64,000 bases of DNA from NCBI GenBank assembly GCA_008638375.1, contig CM018043.1, positions 56,438,947 through 56,502,946 on the forward strand, written 5' to 3'. The notes under the pieces were generated by a model. It was not told the origin of the DNA. It was given only the letters and a program-made list of their open reading frames with translations, and searched no databases. Position numbers and translations under genes: made by a program. Positions 1 to 12,443 of the stretch are shown piece by piece. The stretch is from Nyssa sinensis (taxonomy: Eukaryota > Streptophyta > Magnoliopsida > Cornales > Nyssaceae). Each line of letters starts with the position of its first letter. Positions within the stretch are counted from its first letter, which is position 1.

Positions 1-911
1 TTTAATGTTTTGAATAGTTACTTACATGCTACTACCCAACCACACTGCCCAGTGATTTAACTGTCTAGTCATTCACATATCATATGCGTGATGCAACCCT
101 GTGGGATGCATTAAGTGAGAATTTTTTTTGGGTACTGGAATTACCTACTTGCCACATATGAGAGCTTCACTGCGCATGCAAGTTTTAGGTCAGTTTTTTT
201 TGTTGATATTGCATGTAGAGTAACAATATCAAGTTCTCATTAGAAGAGGATTCACTAGTAACAAATATTTTTTTATTCCCATAAATTTATTGATTGACAA
301 AAGGTTGTAGCACAAACATCTTGTAACTTCCTTTTTTAATTATTTATTATTTTCTGTGAATAGATTGTTCATCGAGCAATTAGTGGCTTCTTGTTTTGGG
401 GTTTATGCCCCACATTTGTTTTTGTTTTTGTTTTTTGTACTTGACTACTATTTTATTGTATAATACAAAATTCTTTAACTATTAAAATGTAGGCTCCTTT
501 TTTTCTGTGATGGATGTAATAAACCTATTTCTCCAACTCTGTACTCGTGTGCTGAGATGCTGGTACTCCATCTGCAATTGTCACTCTTTCATTTTAGTTT
601 TTTTTTTGAGTTTGAACCTTCAATTTTGAAATATTTATAAATGAAAGAAGAGATTTTAATGCACTTCCTTCTCGCTTAAGCTTACAGGTTACAAATTTTT
701 TGTACTAGAATCACCAACCTGTCATTGAAGTGATTCACTGTGCGTGCACATTTTATATTAGTTTATTTGTTGATATTGCATGTAGTAACAATATCAAGTT
801 TTCAGTAGAAGAGAATGCACTGAAACAAATATGTTCTTTTTTTAATTCCCATAAATTTATTAATTGAAAAGACGTATCACAAACATCTTGTAACTTCCTT
901 TTTTTGTTTTT

Positions 912-927
<16 letters not shown>

Positions 928-951
<24 letters not shown>

Positions 952-980
952 GCCCAGCAAAAAAAAAAAAAAAAAAAAAA
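928..980. repeat. Poly-G run followed by poly-A run
   Basis: About 21 consecutive G (928-948), a short spacer, then about 20 consecutive A. The matching place in the other copy of the duplication (around 400-420) has no such runs, so they arose after the duplication or reflect uncertain base calling. Similar long G or C tracts next to A or T tracts occur at 34007-34041, 39719-39749 and 58139-58154. Confidence 0.8.
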
Positions 981-995
981 ATGTTACTTGACTAC

Positions 996-1504
996 CTATG
1001 AAGCATGGACATCATTTTTGCTCACGTGTCTGTGTTAAACACGTGTTAGACACCGACACTTTGGAACATGCGTCGGACACGTGAAAAAAGAGTATCCAAA
1101 TTTTGTATTTTTTTTGAATTTCGGACACGTTCTAGAGATAATATGTTAGTACACTTTTTTTTTTTTAATAATTTTTTTCCTCATTTTCTCCCCCCCCCCT
1201 CCTTTTTTTTGGTTATATATGTACACATATATGTTATATGTAATAGTTAGTAAATTTGTTTTGGAATTTGAATTATGGATTTTGATGATTAAATGAAGTT
1301 CTTAAATTTTTATTTAATATTATTTTAATAATATTTTTGTAATTTATGTATTTTTATGCCAATTTTAATTAAAATTATGTTAGAATTTTATTATATGATC
1401 AACGTGTCTTTGACGTATCCGTGTCCTATTTTTTTTAGAAAGTTCACGTGTTTGAGTCGTGTTGTATCGTATCTAAGTTCCGTGTCTGTATCCATGCTTT
1501 GTAG
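996..1504. mobile_element. hAT-like non-autonomous DNA element, 509 bp
   Basis: The ends are imperfect inverted repeats: CTATGAAGCATGGACA at 996 and, read on the other strand from 1504, CTACAAAGCATGGATA. The element is flanked by the 8-bp direct repeat TTGACTAC (988-995 and 1505-1512), the target-duplication length of hAT transposons. Copies of ACACGTG/CACGTGT sit near both ends, like subterminal repeats of hAT elements. The paralogous copy of this region keeps a single uninterrupted TTGACTAC (441-448), which acts as an empty site. No transposase reading frame is present, so it is non-autonomous. Confidence 0.85.
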
Positions 1505-1788
1505 TTGACTACTAAACATCTTTAACTATTAAAATACAGACCTTTTTTTCCCATGTGATAGATGTTCAAATTTTTTTTTTTTCCTATGACCTCAAACCTT
1601 CAATTTTGAAATACTTAAAAATGAAAGAAGAGATTTTAATGCACTTTGTTCTCACTTAAGCTAACTACTGCTGCGCTTTCACATTACTGAACTTTAAGTT
1701 GTGAACTTTTTAAGAAACGTGTAAAGTGAGTCCCACAAACTGAGCCCTAGCTGATGTTGTTCTTATCTTTCCTTTGTTGGGTATTAAG

Positions 1789-3295
1789 CAATTGGAACAA
1801 AGCGATTGGCATCCGAAGAATTTGTTCATGACTGGGATAACAAGAGACTGAATGCAGGACATGTAAGAACCATTTCTTGGTATGGGTTTCAGATTTAATA
1901 TAATCACTGTTGTATCCCTTAGTTGACAGCTTCCTCCACCGCCCCTCCCCCTCCCCCTCCCCCTTCCTCTCTTTTTTGTCCTCTTTTTCTGAACTTGCAG
2001 ACACATGGGCTGCAACAAGCATACCCTGGATTTGAGCAAATGGCAGGTTCTGTAAGCAATCAAACAACTGGTGTGTATCCCCCGTATCCCAGTGGAAGCT
2101 CAGCAGCAGCTCCAAATTTTCAAGTCAACGTGCAGTTGCCACATCTGGTGACAACTCCTACACTCCTTGGGAAAGGGTAAAATTGGACTGTTTCCTCCTT
2201 TTGGAAATGAACTGCATTCATTTAGGGTAATTAGACAGGTTTTCTGTGAAGAAAGTATAATGATTCATCATGATGTTGAACTAGTAACATTCATGTGGGA
2301 TTTATTCATTTTTCGGGATCTCTTTTTTGGTTGTGTTTAGATTTTCAACTATTGCAGCTTACTAAAATAAACAATTACTTGTGTATGTTGGCTTTTATAA
2401 GGTTTCTTTTGTGATGACATTGTTCTTACTGTGGAGAATTTATGCTTATAAAGTCATCAATGACTCCCCAAATTATGTCTCTGGTTGCATAACATGGAAC
2501 TAAATTTAGATCACTCTTCAATTTCCATATTACATGTACACAAGCATTCTCTGTATATCATGCACCCACCTTTTGTATTATGACCATGCTTTTCTGATTG
2601 ACTCTCTCTTTCTTGTGACTTAACAGAGCAAAGCAATGGCGTGATGGGGATTGGATGTGCACAAATTGCAATAATCACAATTATGCATCTCGATCAGAAT
2701 GTAATAGGTCGGTATATTAAGAAACAACTTCATTCATGAATGTCTCTGTTACCTCTTGAACAAATTTCAAGTTAAAACCACAGAGGAAGGGAGCAATCTG
2801 CAAAGCAGATTTATTTGTGCATTTGGGTTTGGGCCAGCAGGGCCCTGCCCGCACTATAAGAAGTAGCAGCAAAAACAAACAATATCATGATGTGCATAGA
2901 ATATGACAGGAATTGACTGCATTTTTGGTTGCATTTTATGGTATATATGTGTCATAAGCATTTTAAAATTTATACCGATAAAAAAAAAAGCATTTTAAAA
3001 TTCATGCAAATGTTCTGACATCTATTGTTGTAGATGAAACCTTATTACATTACTATGTTGTGTTAAGAAACAATAAACTAAATTTCATTGAGCGACTTGC
3101 CACTCTATCATACAAAGAACTTGGCCTTGTTATTATGATGCAGTGATGATCTCTCTACTTAACTGCTGGATAACATCTTTGCTGAACAGAGGCCTGTTGC
3201 CAACATTATTAGTTAAACTGAATCTTTGGAGCGTTCTCTTTTACAGGTGCAAGACTCAGAGAGACGGACTTGCTCAACCGGTCAGTGTTGCATAG
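1789..3295 (+). CDS. RanBP2-type zinc-finger protein, 3' exons only
   Basis: Four exons join in one frame: 1789-1862, 2001-2176, 2627-2707 and 3247-3295 (TAG stop). All four donors are GT and all acceptors AG. They encode about 126 residues, the C-terminal part; the first visible exon starts in phase, so more exons lie upstream, probably left of the window. The first exon reads KRLASEEFVHDWDNKRLNAG. Exons 3 and 4 encode a complete RanBP2/NZF finger, W-x-C-x2-C-x10-C-x2-C (key residues W, CTNC, N, CNRC), followed by a short tail. Such fingers bind single-stranded RNA or ubiquitin in known family members; which one applies here is unknown. The closest remembered relative is the Arabidopsis Ran-binding zinc-finger protein At2g17975, and the position next to an ALKBH9B-like gene agrees with that. 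Confidence 0.85.
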
Positions 3296-6200
3296 CCAAA
3301 GTCATGAAGGTTGTAGCATCCACGGGTACTTGTTTTAGGTTTTAGCTTGCCTTTTTCACTGTGTATCATGACAGCGGGAAATTCACGGTTGTTACAGGCT
3401 CATTTTGTTTCTTAGTCATTATAGAAGACTGGCAATATCCTTCAATTTTAAGAATGTAACTGACAGATTAATGGTTTTTTTTGAAGAATGTGAAGTGGGT
3501 TTGTTTTAATGTTAAGCTGCCCCTTTCAGCATCAGCTTTTATGGGCTCGGGGTTCTGTGGAAGTCCAAACGAATTTGTTAAAGCCAAAGAAAAGACCCTT
3601 CTCTCCCATATACAGCTCTGTGGCCTTCTCTGTGATTGTCATGGCCTCCCAATCCTCGGGGGTCAAAGTGTCTGCGTTACTGGTCGTTCTGTTACTGACC
3701 CTCTTTGAAAGTATTCAATAGTTCCAACAATTCAATTGAAAGTCATGGAAGGACCTACATGGCCTTTATCAAAACCGTGAGGACCACTGCTGCCATTGAA
3801 TAATTACTCCTCTCAGGGACCAATGTATAATCATACAAATGTACCACAAATCAAAGTGAGTGGCTCCTGCTAGCTAGATGTTTGAGTGCTAGGGCTAGCA
3901 ACTTCTTAACGTTAATAAATACGAAGTTAATAGTGTAATGCAAGACTAGTTCATTGGGTGGAGGTTAGTTTTGTGATGTAATTTTATGATATCAAAAGGT
4001 TTTTTATTTTTATTTTTTTATCTCTTATAATTTTTTATTTTTATTTAAAATCGAAAGTGAAAAAGGCAAAAGTACCTTGTAATAATTATATCTTAAAAGT
4101 GATTTTGATTATTATTATTTGTTAACGAATTAACATTATTTTTTAAAGATAAAATAAATAGTAAATGAATATACACGTATCTATACATGTACACACACAT
4201 AAATATAAATAGAGGTGTAGATTGTGTAGGCATAAATATATAAACATATATAAATACAAATAGAGGTGGATGTTGTGTAGGCATATATATAAGACAATCA
4301 TGCACATAAATGTTACACAGAAATATGTTGATTAGGTATATAGGTACACTTTCGTGTAAATATTATATAGAAGCATTTTAGTTATATAAATCACACATAA
4401 AGGTATTTGTTAAATAGGAATGAAGCATTTTTTTTGGCCTTTGGGGGGGTGGGGGGTGGTGCAGATTTATTGAGAAAATGATTATCGTTTGAAAAAAATT
4501 AATTAAATTGTTAATCAATTCTTGAATTTGAAAAACCGCTCAAACTAATATTTGATCCATTTAGACAGTTTCAAAAGGAGAGGAGGATAATTACCCTTGC
4601 AATTAAATGAGCAAGCAAGAGGAGAGGACAATTATTATTAGATATATACTTAGATATTTATACATGTATAAGGACATATATTCTAGATATTTATACATTT
4701 ATCCTTGTTATATATATGTAGACATACAAGCACACAGATATTTGTGGGTGTATAAGTTTATATACCCATTTTTATAAACAATTGTAGATGCATTTGTGTA
4801 ATAGATCTATAAATATATATTTACATAATCTTAAATATGTACATGTTCATATATGTGTATATATATATATATATATCGATATGATTGTGATGGTAAGAAT
4901 ATGAATAAGAACAAAGCAAGCAAAAACCTACTTTTTTTTTGTTTGTAGAAAAGCAAACTCATTTTGCTTTTAAGAAAAAGGCAAATGCAATCTTTTTAAA
5001 TAAAAATATAATTTTTGACACAAATTAAATATTTTATTTATTTAAATAAATAATAAATATTTTTAAAAAAACATTATCTAAAAATATGTTATGTAGATAT
5101 GCCACCGGCTAGGCTCACATCATATGAGGACTTGTTAGAAATTTTATTTCTGTTTTTAAAGCTTGCCTTTGGAAAAGAAAAAAAAAAAAAGGAAAAAAGA
5201 AAGAAAGTAATGTTAGGTATCTGTTCAGCTTTATCCAAATTGAAACTATGTAACTTATGATGGCAAGGAAAGAGATTTCATTGGATGTTTGTACAGTGAG
5301 ATTCTTCTTTTAATTTAAATATTTTGTCAGACTTACAGAATTGTTATGTGAACACTTAATCACGAATTAAAAATTAATTCTAGTTTAATAATTACACATT
5401 AACTTAATTATTTATTGATTACATATCCGATTTGATTTATGAACGAATATAAGCGTATTTGAATAATAGTAATAAAAGTCTCTAATGTCATATTAAAAAT
5501 AGTTAAGGTTTCTTAAAAAAGATGTCATTCACCTTCCTTAGTTGTGAAGGTTGCACCTTTAATAATTTTGATTGGTGCATGGACAAATAAAATGTACATG
5601 CTAATCAAGTCGTCAACATTAACTTTTGTAATTAATCTTAATAAGTCTCTTTAAACATTACTTGAGATTCAATTAATTTCTTATACGAATACTTAATTTT
5701 TTTTTTTTAATGTCAAGGATGGGAGGAAAATCTAATTACTGCTTGTGTACGCACGCGTTGTTATTGTAAACAGTCGAACCCAAGTGAACTATGTAAAAAA
5801 TGGTATTTGCAACTTTCGATTAAGATCTCGGTTATAGATGAATGCTTAAATTTGAAAAAGTACTAATACAATGCCATGAACTGGTGTTCATTTTGTTGAT
5901 GACAAGATCACGTAAGTAAGACTATAAATGAGTTGATCTGATTTGAGTTATTTAAGTTTTATTTGTTAAAAGAAATGAGTTTTAAATTATTTTTAAGTTT
6001 AGTTTATTAATTTTTTAAATCGATATAAAACGAATATCTAATAAAATCGATCGCTAATTGAATTCTTAATTTTTTTTATAATATAATATTATTTATTAAT
6101 TAAACTTAATAAATTAACAATTTTAAAATATAATTAAATTAAATTTATTTATCTTTCAAAAACGAGTATATAATTGAACCGAGATTCTTCTCGTCCATAC

Positions 6201-6475
6201 ACAAAAGTAGGCTTCTAACTGTGGTCCAGACTGCACCTGCAAAGATATCTTATGACATTTGTATCCGTGACTTCATTATCACGCAATTTGAGTTCCGGGA
6301 CCCTTATTCTCATCTCTCTTTAAAAATCTCCCCCTCCGGGAGCCCAGGTATCATTACTATTTTACCTACTTTCTCTTTCGCCATTAGCATCCTAATAAAA
6401 GCTTTGCTTCTTTTCGTCGTCTCTGCAATCGTCGGATCACTGATTCTTTGTGTTGATTCAGTTCAAGAATACGCC
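3296..6475. other. 3' UTR and AT-rich intergenic DNA
   Basis: The first few hundred bases are probably 3' UTR of the zinc-finger gene. Beyond about 3900 the sequence is very AT-rich with no coding pattern. It contains a small tandem repeat (AATAGAGGTG followed by TTGTGTAGGCATA, at about 4209 and 4260), a (TA)n tract near 4858-4876, and from about 5930 to 6190 a stretch that weakly resembles decayed GAGCCGAG-type element arms. The last ~250 bases before 6476 are the promoter and leader of the ALKBH9B-like gene. Confidence 0.6.
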
Positions 6476-9400
6476 ATGAACGACGGCCGAACTCGGACGG
6501 ACGACCCATTTTTACTGAGCTACAACGACACTGATCTCCAAATCGCATCGGAGTTCCTCACCACTTGGCTCCCTTTCCTCTCCAGAGATCTATGCCACCA
6601 TTGCACTCGAATCCTTTCCGATCGCATTCGATCCCTCGACCCAGGTATCGATATTCGATAACCCTTTTTAATTGTGCATGTAGTATGTTTATGTGCTTTT
6701 TTTATAAAAAATTGATACTGGCTTCCAGGACTTTTTTTTTTTTTAAATTTTGTTTAGTTCGTGATCTTCCATTTAGATTCGGGTTTTCTGATGATATTTA
6801 TTTTATTTTTAATTGCATTTTTTAAGGTTTTTTTTGTTGTTGATGCTTATGTTATCTTATTGAAGTTTTTGGTGGTGTTTTGTCTGGATAATTGTAGAAG
6901 TTGGTGGAGATGTGGAGTCCTCAGATCGAGAAGAAAATTTAACTGTTTCAACTCCAAATAACACGGATTTGAATGAATGTAGTGAGAATCAAGATAATTG
7001 CAACACGAATTCTTTGGGGAGTTCGAAAGACGGGGCGGATGTGAATGATACTGCCGACACGAATTCGTTGGGGAGTTGGAAAGATGGGGCGAATGGGTGG
7101 TCAGAGCCCATAGCAAAGGCCTCAACGTGTGGGACATCTGGCTCGCCAGTGCCCACTGAAAGCCCAAGGGTGCGGATGTCCTGGGCTGATATGGCGCTGG
7201 AAGATGAGCTCGAGGCAGAGGAAGAGGACGAAGCGAATAGGCAGCCTTCTGACCGGCATGCTTCATCGGGAGAGGCAACAATGGCAGTGAAGGGGCAGCC
7301 GAAGCCGGAGTTGCCCAGGGAACAAAGAGAGTACATTCGATTTACTAACGTCAGGAGAAAGAAGGATTTTATTTGCTTGGAGAGAGTTAAAGGGAAGATT
7401 GTTAACATTCTTGATGGACTTGAGCTACACACTGGTGTTTTCAGTGCTGCAGAGCAGAAAAGGATAGTTGACTTCGTTTATATGCTTCAGGAGATGGGAA
7501 AGAAAGGAGAGTTGAAAGGTTAGTCAAGTCAACCCACTTGTAGTTCATCAAACTCTATTCCACAGCTGCTCAAAAAAAGATATATATATATATATTATTT
7601 TTAGTTTACTGGAATTAATTGTTTATGATCCAGGCTAGGATGACTTACCAAAAAATGATAATCCAGTATTAGGATGGTGGCTCTTTGAGTTAAGATTAGA
7701 TGAGATTCTTGTATAATGTATGATGCCCTTTCATTATGCTTTGATTGTCAGCAACTGAAACTTAAATGCCATGTTTATCATTCACGCAATAGGCTATTGT
7801 CAGAGTCGTCGTTGAATGAGTCATGATATAGCTTGTGCATACAGGCTGGTCATGACTTGCTAGAACATCTTTCTGTAATTTGTTTATAATTGCTCTAAGC
7901 ATTTGAGTGGTGGGAAAAAACCATGAGAAAATCTACTTAAACAACAACAGCAGCAGCAATGGCAAGCCCATCGCCTATCTGAGTTGACCGCATGATTGCA
8001 GAACATGAAGAACTCTGGCTTACCACATCTTGCCATTGCCTTATAGCTTGCTGAATCATGATTTCTGTTAGTGGTGATGTTGGTTTTGTGTGCCTTTCTT
8101 TGCAATTATATGCAATGGTTCCTTCGTTTGTTGTTAGCTTTATTTGTCCAATGCTCTGTAGATTATTCATTGCCTTTTAAATATAATGTTAGTCAAGGGC
8201 ATTTGTGGGAAATTCAGGATTTTTGTTGGGCCTCATGTTATTGTCTAGTTGTGCTCACATGGCACTAGTGCCTGTTCATCTCAATATGTTACACCTCATG
8301 GCATCTGAGTGTCGACCCTTTGATAAACTAGAGATCCTTAAATATTTTGCTGATACAATTCAGTGCTCCATATGTATCATATAATTGAATGTTTTATTCT
8401 GATTTTCATTATAGTTTATTTATTTATTATAACTGTACACCAGTTTTTATGTTGATAGATATGGGCTATGTGAGCAATTTGTTCACTGCTCTTCTACAAG
8501 CTTATGGATTTTCATTAGGTTCATAAGTTGAAAAGTATATTGGAAATATGAATTTATATCTGGCATTTATAAAAAGTTACTTCTTCTTCTTCTTCTATAA
8601 TAGTAAACAATCCATGTCCTAGTCGACCCTATAGTTTCTGCTGTTGGAACTTCGGGATCATCCTCGTAGTTTACTTTATGGTTGTTGTGATTGGATTTTG
8701 AGGAATTGCCTTGAGACTGGGACCTGGTTTCTCTATGGCATGAATCATGATAACCTGAGTTGGAATAACAATAACAAACCACAAGGAGGCAGAACACAGA
8801 CTCAACATATTATAAAACAATTAACTTACTATGGTGCTGCTGTTGGAACTTTGGGATCATCCTTGTAGTTGACTTTATGGTTGTTTCTATTGGATTTTGA
8901 GGAATTGCCTTGAGGCTGGGACCTGGTTCATCTATGGCGTGAATCATGATAACATGAGCTGGAATAACAATAACAAACCACAAGGAGGCGGAACACGGAC
9001 CCAACAACATAATTATAACAGTTAAACAAGAGAGACTTTATATAAAACAATTAACTTATCACCACTGCATCTGGAGCAGCCCTTCTAATTAAAGGTCTGC
9101 TTCGTTAATGCCATCATTGCACTGATACTTTCTCACTCCATGTACTTGAAGTTGTAACTTTTTTTTGAAAGGAATAGTCGATGGGTTTTGCAAAGAACTG
9201 CTATGAGTGAAGGATAAGATTGGGTGTGTAAATGGGACCTATGTTTAATGGAAAAAAGTATTAGGTGTGATAATGAGTGTTGAGCTATATTAGGTATGTA
9301 ACCCACCCTATCTCTATTGGCAAAGATTTGACATGATCTTTTACATGTTGAAGGCATTAATAGTTGGGATAAATATTAGATGTTGTGACAATAATAGTCC

Positions 9401-9560
9401 TCATAGTATTCGGCTGCTCTATTGTGATTAATACTATTTAATATGAGTGGATGTGCAAATGTATACAATAGATATAATTTACTCTTGGATGAACATCAAG
9501 ATATCCTCATTGCCTTCTTTGTGTCATTGGACTTGTATTTTTAGAGTTTTGATAGAAAAT

Positions 9561-9596
<36 letters not shown>

Positions 9597-12443
9597 AAAT
9601 TTCATATTAACATACATATAGTTAACCCTCTTATAATTAATATAAACGAGAGATAAAGATTTTATTAATTACTAAGTTTTCTCACACTTTCATTATTCAA
9701 AAAGCATTTTCTATATGTATATGACTTTTGTTATAAAAAGAATACTTTATATGCAATTTTTCAAAGACAATTGGTCTTTCATATAAAATGTATGTAATGT
9801 TCATCTCAAGGCATAAAAAAACTCATAATATTCTTTTGAACTGAAAAAGTTGCATTTTCTGCTCATGTTTCTACCATAACTTTCTCTACTTATATTATTT
9901 TTGGCTTTAATTATGTAGAATTAATAAATATAATTACCAAGAGAGGTTATAAATGGAATATATATAAGTACATATAGCTATTTTATCTCCCTAATAATTT
10001 ATACTATAAAGGTTTTTCTTGAAAAAAGTATTAATTATTAGATAATAGAATTATTAATTATCGACCATGGAACCAAGTTCATTCCTTAAAAATTTATTAA
10101 TTATTAAAGATTATTAACTTAATGAATATTAATTATAAGAGGGTTGACTGTATTGAGATCTTAATTTATAAAGATAAAATTCAGATGAAAAAACTAGGGC
10201 TATTTTTTTGGACAGGGACTTGGGACGGATTCCCCATACTTTACTCTCAGTATGAATCTTTTTTGGCCTTTGTAAATGGGCCCAATTATTTAAAAATTTT
10301 CTTAATCTGTCCACCACAATTATACTTATTTTATTATTTAATTTTCTAGAAAGGGAAATTTTTGGAGTCTAAGATGTGTTGGACATACATCAAGGAGTAT
10401 CCATTAGTATTGATACATATTCAAATAAAAATATTTATTCTCAAACCATGATATGAACATGCATCGAGAAGTATCCATCATTAGTATTTATACATATTCA
10501 AAATAAAAATATCTATTCTCAAATCATGATACGTCTACAAAGTATCAGGATGCATCTGTAGTATCTCTTTTGTTGACAACTGTTTTGTTTTTGTATTTCA
10601 TGCTTGAGAAGTTTATTGCATGCTTGACTTGTTTTGGCCGTGTCTGTCAAGGTTTTGGGAATGTCTGAGAAATGTTGTGTTGGAGGTTGTACAGGTGTCC
10701 CTGCTTCATGGTACATTTAGTAAATAAGTTCTATGGTAGAGTAAGGGGTGGCCCCAAAGCGGAATTGACCTGTGGTGGTTGGTCTAAGCTCCGGTAGGTA
10801 GCCACCCCCGGATTATGACCACAGAAAAGTTCATAATTTTCCAAACTTATGATTGTCAGTTGTCTGATTTGTTCAGCACAAATAATAAAATATATTCTAT
10901 TCTTCCTTACTCAAGGTAAAATCTTTCATTTGATTTACTGGTTATTATGTTAGAGGATTAATGATGTAATTTGTTGTTAATCTTCATATCTCAAATGAGC
11001 AGTGATTAATATGACTGAATTTTTCCTTTTATTGACATCTGCATGTCCTTAGATATGGGTGAATGTTAAATTTCAATGGTCCATGATGAAACTCAATTTT
11101 CATTTAAGGTATTTAATTAGATAGAAATGTCATTCAATTGTTTTCCTAGAAAGGGCTAAAGGGGTGCTTTTCATTTATTTTTTCTTTCATACTTCTATGA
11201 GTTGGGAAAGATCTGTGCTGCATTCCATAGGATTTACCTATTTGTATTTGTTCTCACAGAGCGCACTTTTACTGCACCTCAAAAGCGGATGAGAGGCAAG
11301 GGGTGTGTGACTATCCAATTTGGTTGCTGTTACACAGACAACTATGCGAAAGTAAGTTTCTCTTACTACATTACCTGGACGAAACTTTGGTGCCATCTCT
11401 AGAATGAGAATAGAAAATAAAATGTATAGAAGAGCTTACAGTTTCAATATTTTGTTGGCAGGATAAAAATGATAATCCATCGGGCATCCTTCAGAATGAA
11501 ATTGTGGATCCTATACCTCCTCTGTTTAAGGTCATCATCACGAGGCTGGTCAGATGGCATGTTATCCCTCCATCCTGTGTACCTGACAGTTGTATTGTCA
11601 ATATCTATGATGAAGGGGACTGCATACCTCCTCACATTGACAACCATGATTTTCTTCGACCTTTTTGTACCGTTTCATTTCTTAGTGAGTGTGATATAGT
11701 CTTTGGTTCAAACTTGAAGATTGTGGGTGCTGGCAAGTTAAGTGGTGCTTTTGCAATCCCACTGCCTGTGGGGTAAGTATAATGTGCATATCAACTTCCA
11801 TTCATTTCCCCTGTCCTTTCTAGTCTCATCCACAGCATATATTACTTGAAATGACATGAATGCTTGGAAATTATAGTGTCCAATGATGTTTCTGAGAAAT
11901 GAAAATTTCCAAGTGAGCATTCATTGTTTTCCTTTTCATCCAGATCTGTCCTCGTCTTAAACAGAAATGGGGCCGATGTGGCTAAGCATTGTGTGCCAGC
12001 AGTTCCTACAAAAAGGTACAAAACTATGGGTGCTATTCTTCTTGTTTGGTCGTGTTTGTTCACACTATAAATTTATTCATTTTAACTTTCCTTTTTTGCT
12101 TGAACTATTGATTTTGATTTATATGTTTTCCGTCCATTATGTCTTTAGGATATCAATTACTTTCAGGAAGATGGATGAATCCAGATGGCCTTTTGGATTC
12201 ATTCCTGAACCTGATTTGCAAGGACTTCAGCCGTTGTCTTATGAAGAGGACAGATCAAGAAGGATGAATCCTTCAAAATCAAACCGTGCTGTGAACAGGC
12301 AAGCTGTTAGAAGAGAGGATTATAGAGACAATGCAAGGAATTCAGATGAGAGAGGCAACACGCATTTAGAGCCTCATTGCTCAATTCAGATTCAACTAGG
12401 ACCTGGAAATAGGCGGAGGGTCAGGATGAACTTAGACGGCTGA
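6476..12443 (+). CDS. ALKBH9B: ALKBH9B-like 2-oxoglutarate/Fe(II) RNA demethylase
   Basis: Six exons join without frame breaks: 6476-6644, 6898-7518, 11260-11351, 11462-11772, 11944-12015 and 12149-12443 (TGA). The product is 519 aa, near the usual size of plant ALKBH9/10 proteins. Residues 1-55 carry the conserved DPFLLSY and FLTTWLPFLSRDLC segment; residues 57-180 are polar and acidic; the AlkB dioxygenase core spans about 215-435. The Fe(II) ligands are His352 and Asp354 (PPHIDNHDF) and His413 (VAKHC). R422-x-S-x-T-x-R428 is the 2-oxoglutarate-binding AlkB signature. Arg405 stands in the strand before His413, where I remember glycine in relatives. Family members remove N6-methyladenosine from mRNA, and Arabidopsis ALKBH9B acts in the cytoplasm. 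The frame stays open upstream to 6221, but 6476 is chosen because the family N-terminus begins just before DPFLLSY. Intron 2 (3.7 kb) is full of repeats. Confidence 0.9.
8637..9030. repeat. 199-bp tandem duplication in ALKBH9B intron 2
   Basis: The block starting CTGTTGGAACTT at 8641 recurs at 8840, a period of 199 bp. Both copies continue through GGATTTTGAGGAATTGCC, CATGAATCATGATAAC or its one-base variant, and AATAACAATAACAAACCACA, with only scattered substitutions. The second copy ends with extra sequence near 9010-9045. It has no coding potential and lies wholly inside intron 2. Confidence 0.85.
9618..10149. mobile_element. ~530-bp AT-rich inverted-repeat element, copy 1
   Basis: The left end reads AGTTAACCCTCTTATAATTA and the right end is its near-perfect reverse complement (TAATTATAAGAGGGTTGACT, ending 10149). 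The interior is rich in ATTAATAATT motifs. A second copy in opposite orientation lies at about 20003-20546. No protein is encoded, so it is a non-autonomous DNA element; the superfamily is not clear because the target duplication is not obvious. It sits in intron 2 of the ALKBH9B-like gene. Confidence 0.75.
10388..10532. repeat. ~72-bp direct repeat, two copies
   Basis: The segment CATCAAGGAGTATCCATTAG (10388) through CAAACCATGATA is repeated as CATCGAGAAGTATCCATCATTAG (from about 10461) through CAAATCATGATA, both containing ATACATATTCAAA. It lies within intron 2 of the ALKBH9B-like gene. Confidence 0.75.

Larger units (their letters stand above)
120..1668. repeat. Tandem duplication of ~570 bp in intron or upstream DNA
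   Basis: Two diverged direct copies lie head to tail. Copy A (about 120-680) and copy B (about 690-1668) share blocks in the same order: the ATATTGCATGTAG block (205 and 771), the CATCTTGTAACTTCC block (318 and 884), the ACTTGACTAC block (439 and 986), and the GAAAGAAGAGATTTTAATGC block (642 and 1623). Copy B is longer because a 509-bp element (996-1504) is inserted in it and because it carries poly-G and poly-A runs. The duplication lies upstream of the first visible exon of the zinc-finger gene, so it is probably intronic; that placement is inferred. Confidence 0.8.

Noticed and set aside
1710..2115. Two overlapping open frames on the minus strand with an Arg/Gly-rich stretch
   Set aside because: They are antisense to real zinc-finger exons and the pyrimidine tract before the 2001 acceptor; the RGRGRG stretch is only that tract read backwards.
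3481..3721. Overlapping open frames after the zinc-finger gene
   Set aside because: No splice sites, no domain, position fits a 3' UTR.
10735..10830. GC-richer segment in ALKBH9B intron 2 suspected to be a SINE or tRNA-like gene
   Set aside because: No proper box A and box B pair and no cloverleaf could be drawn.
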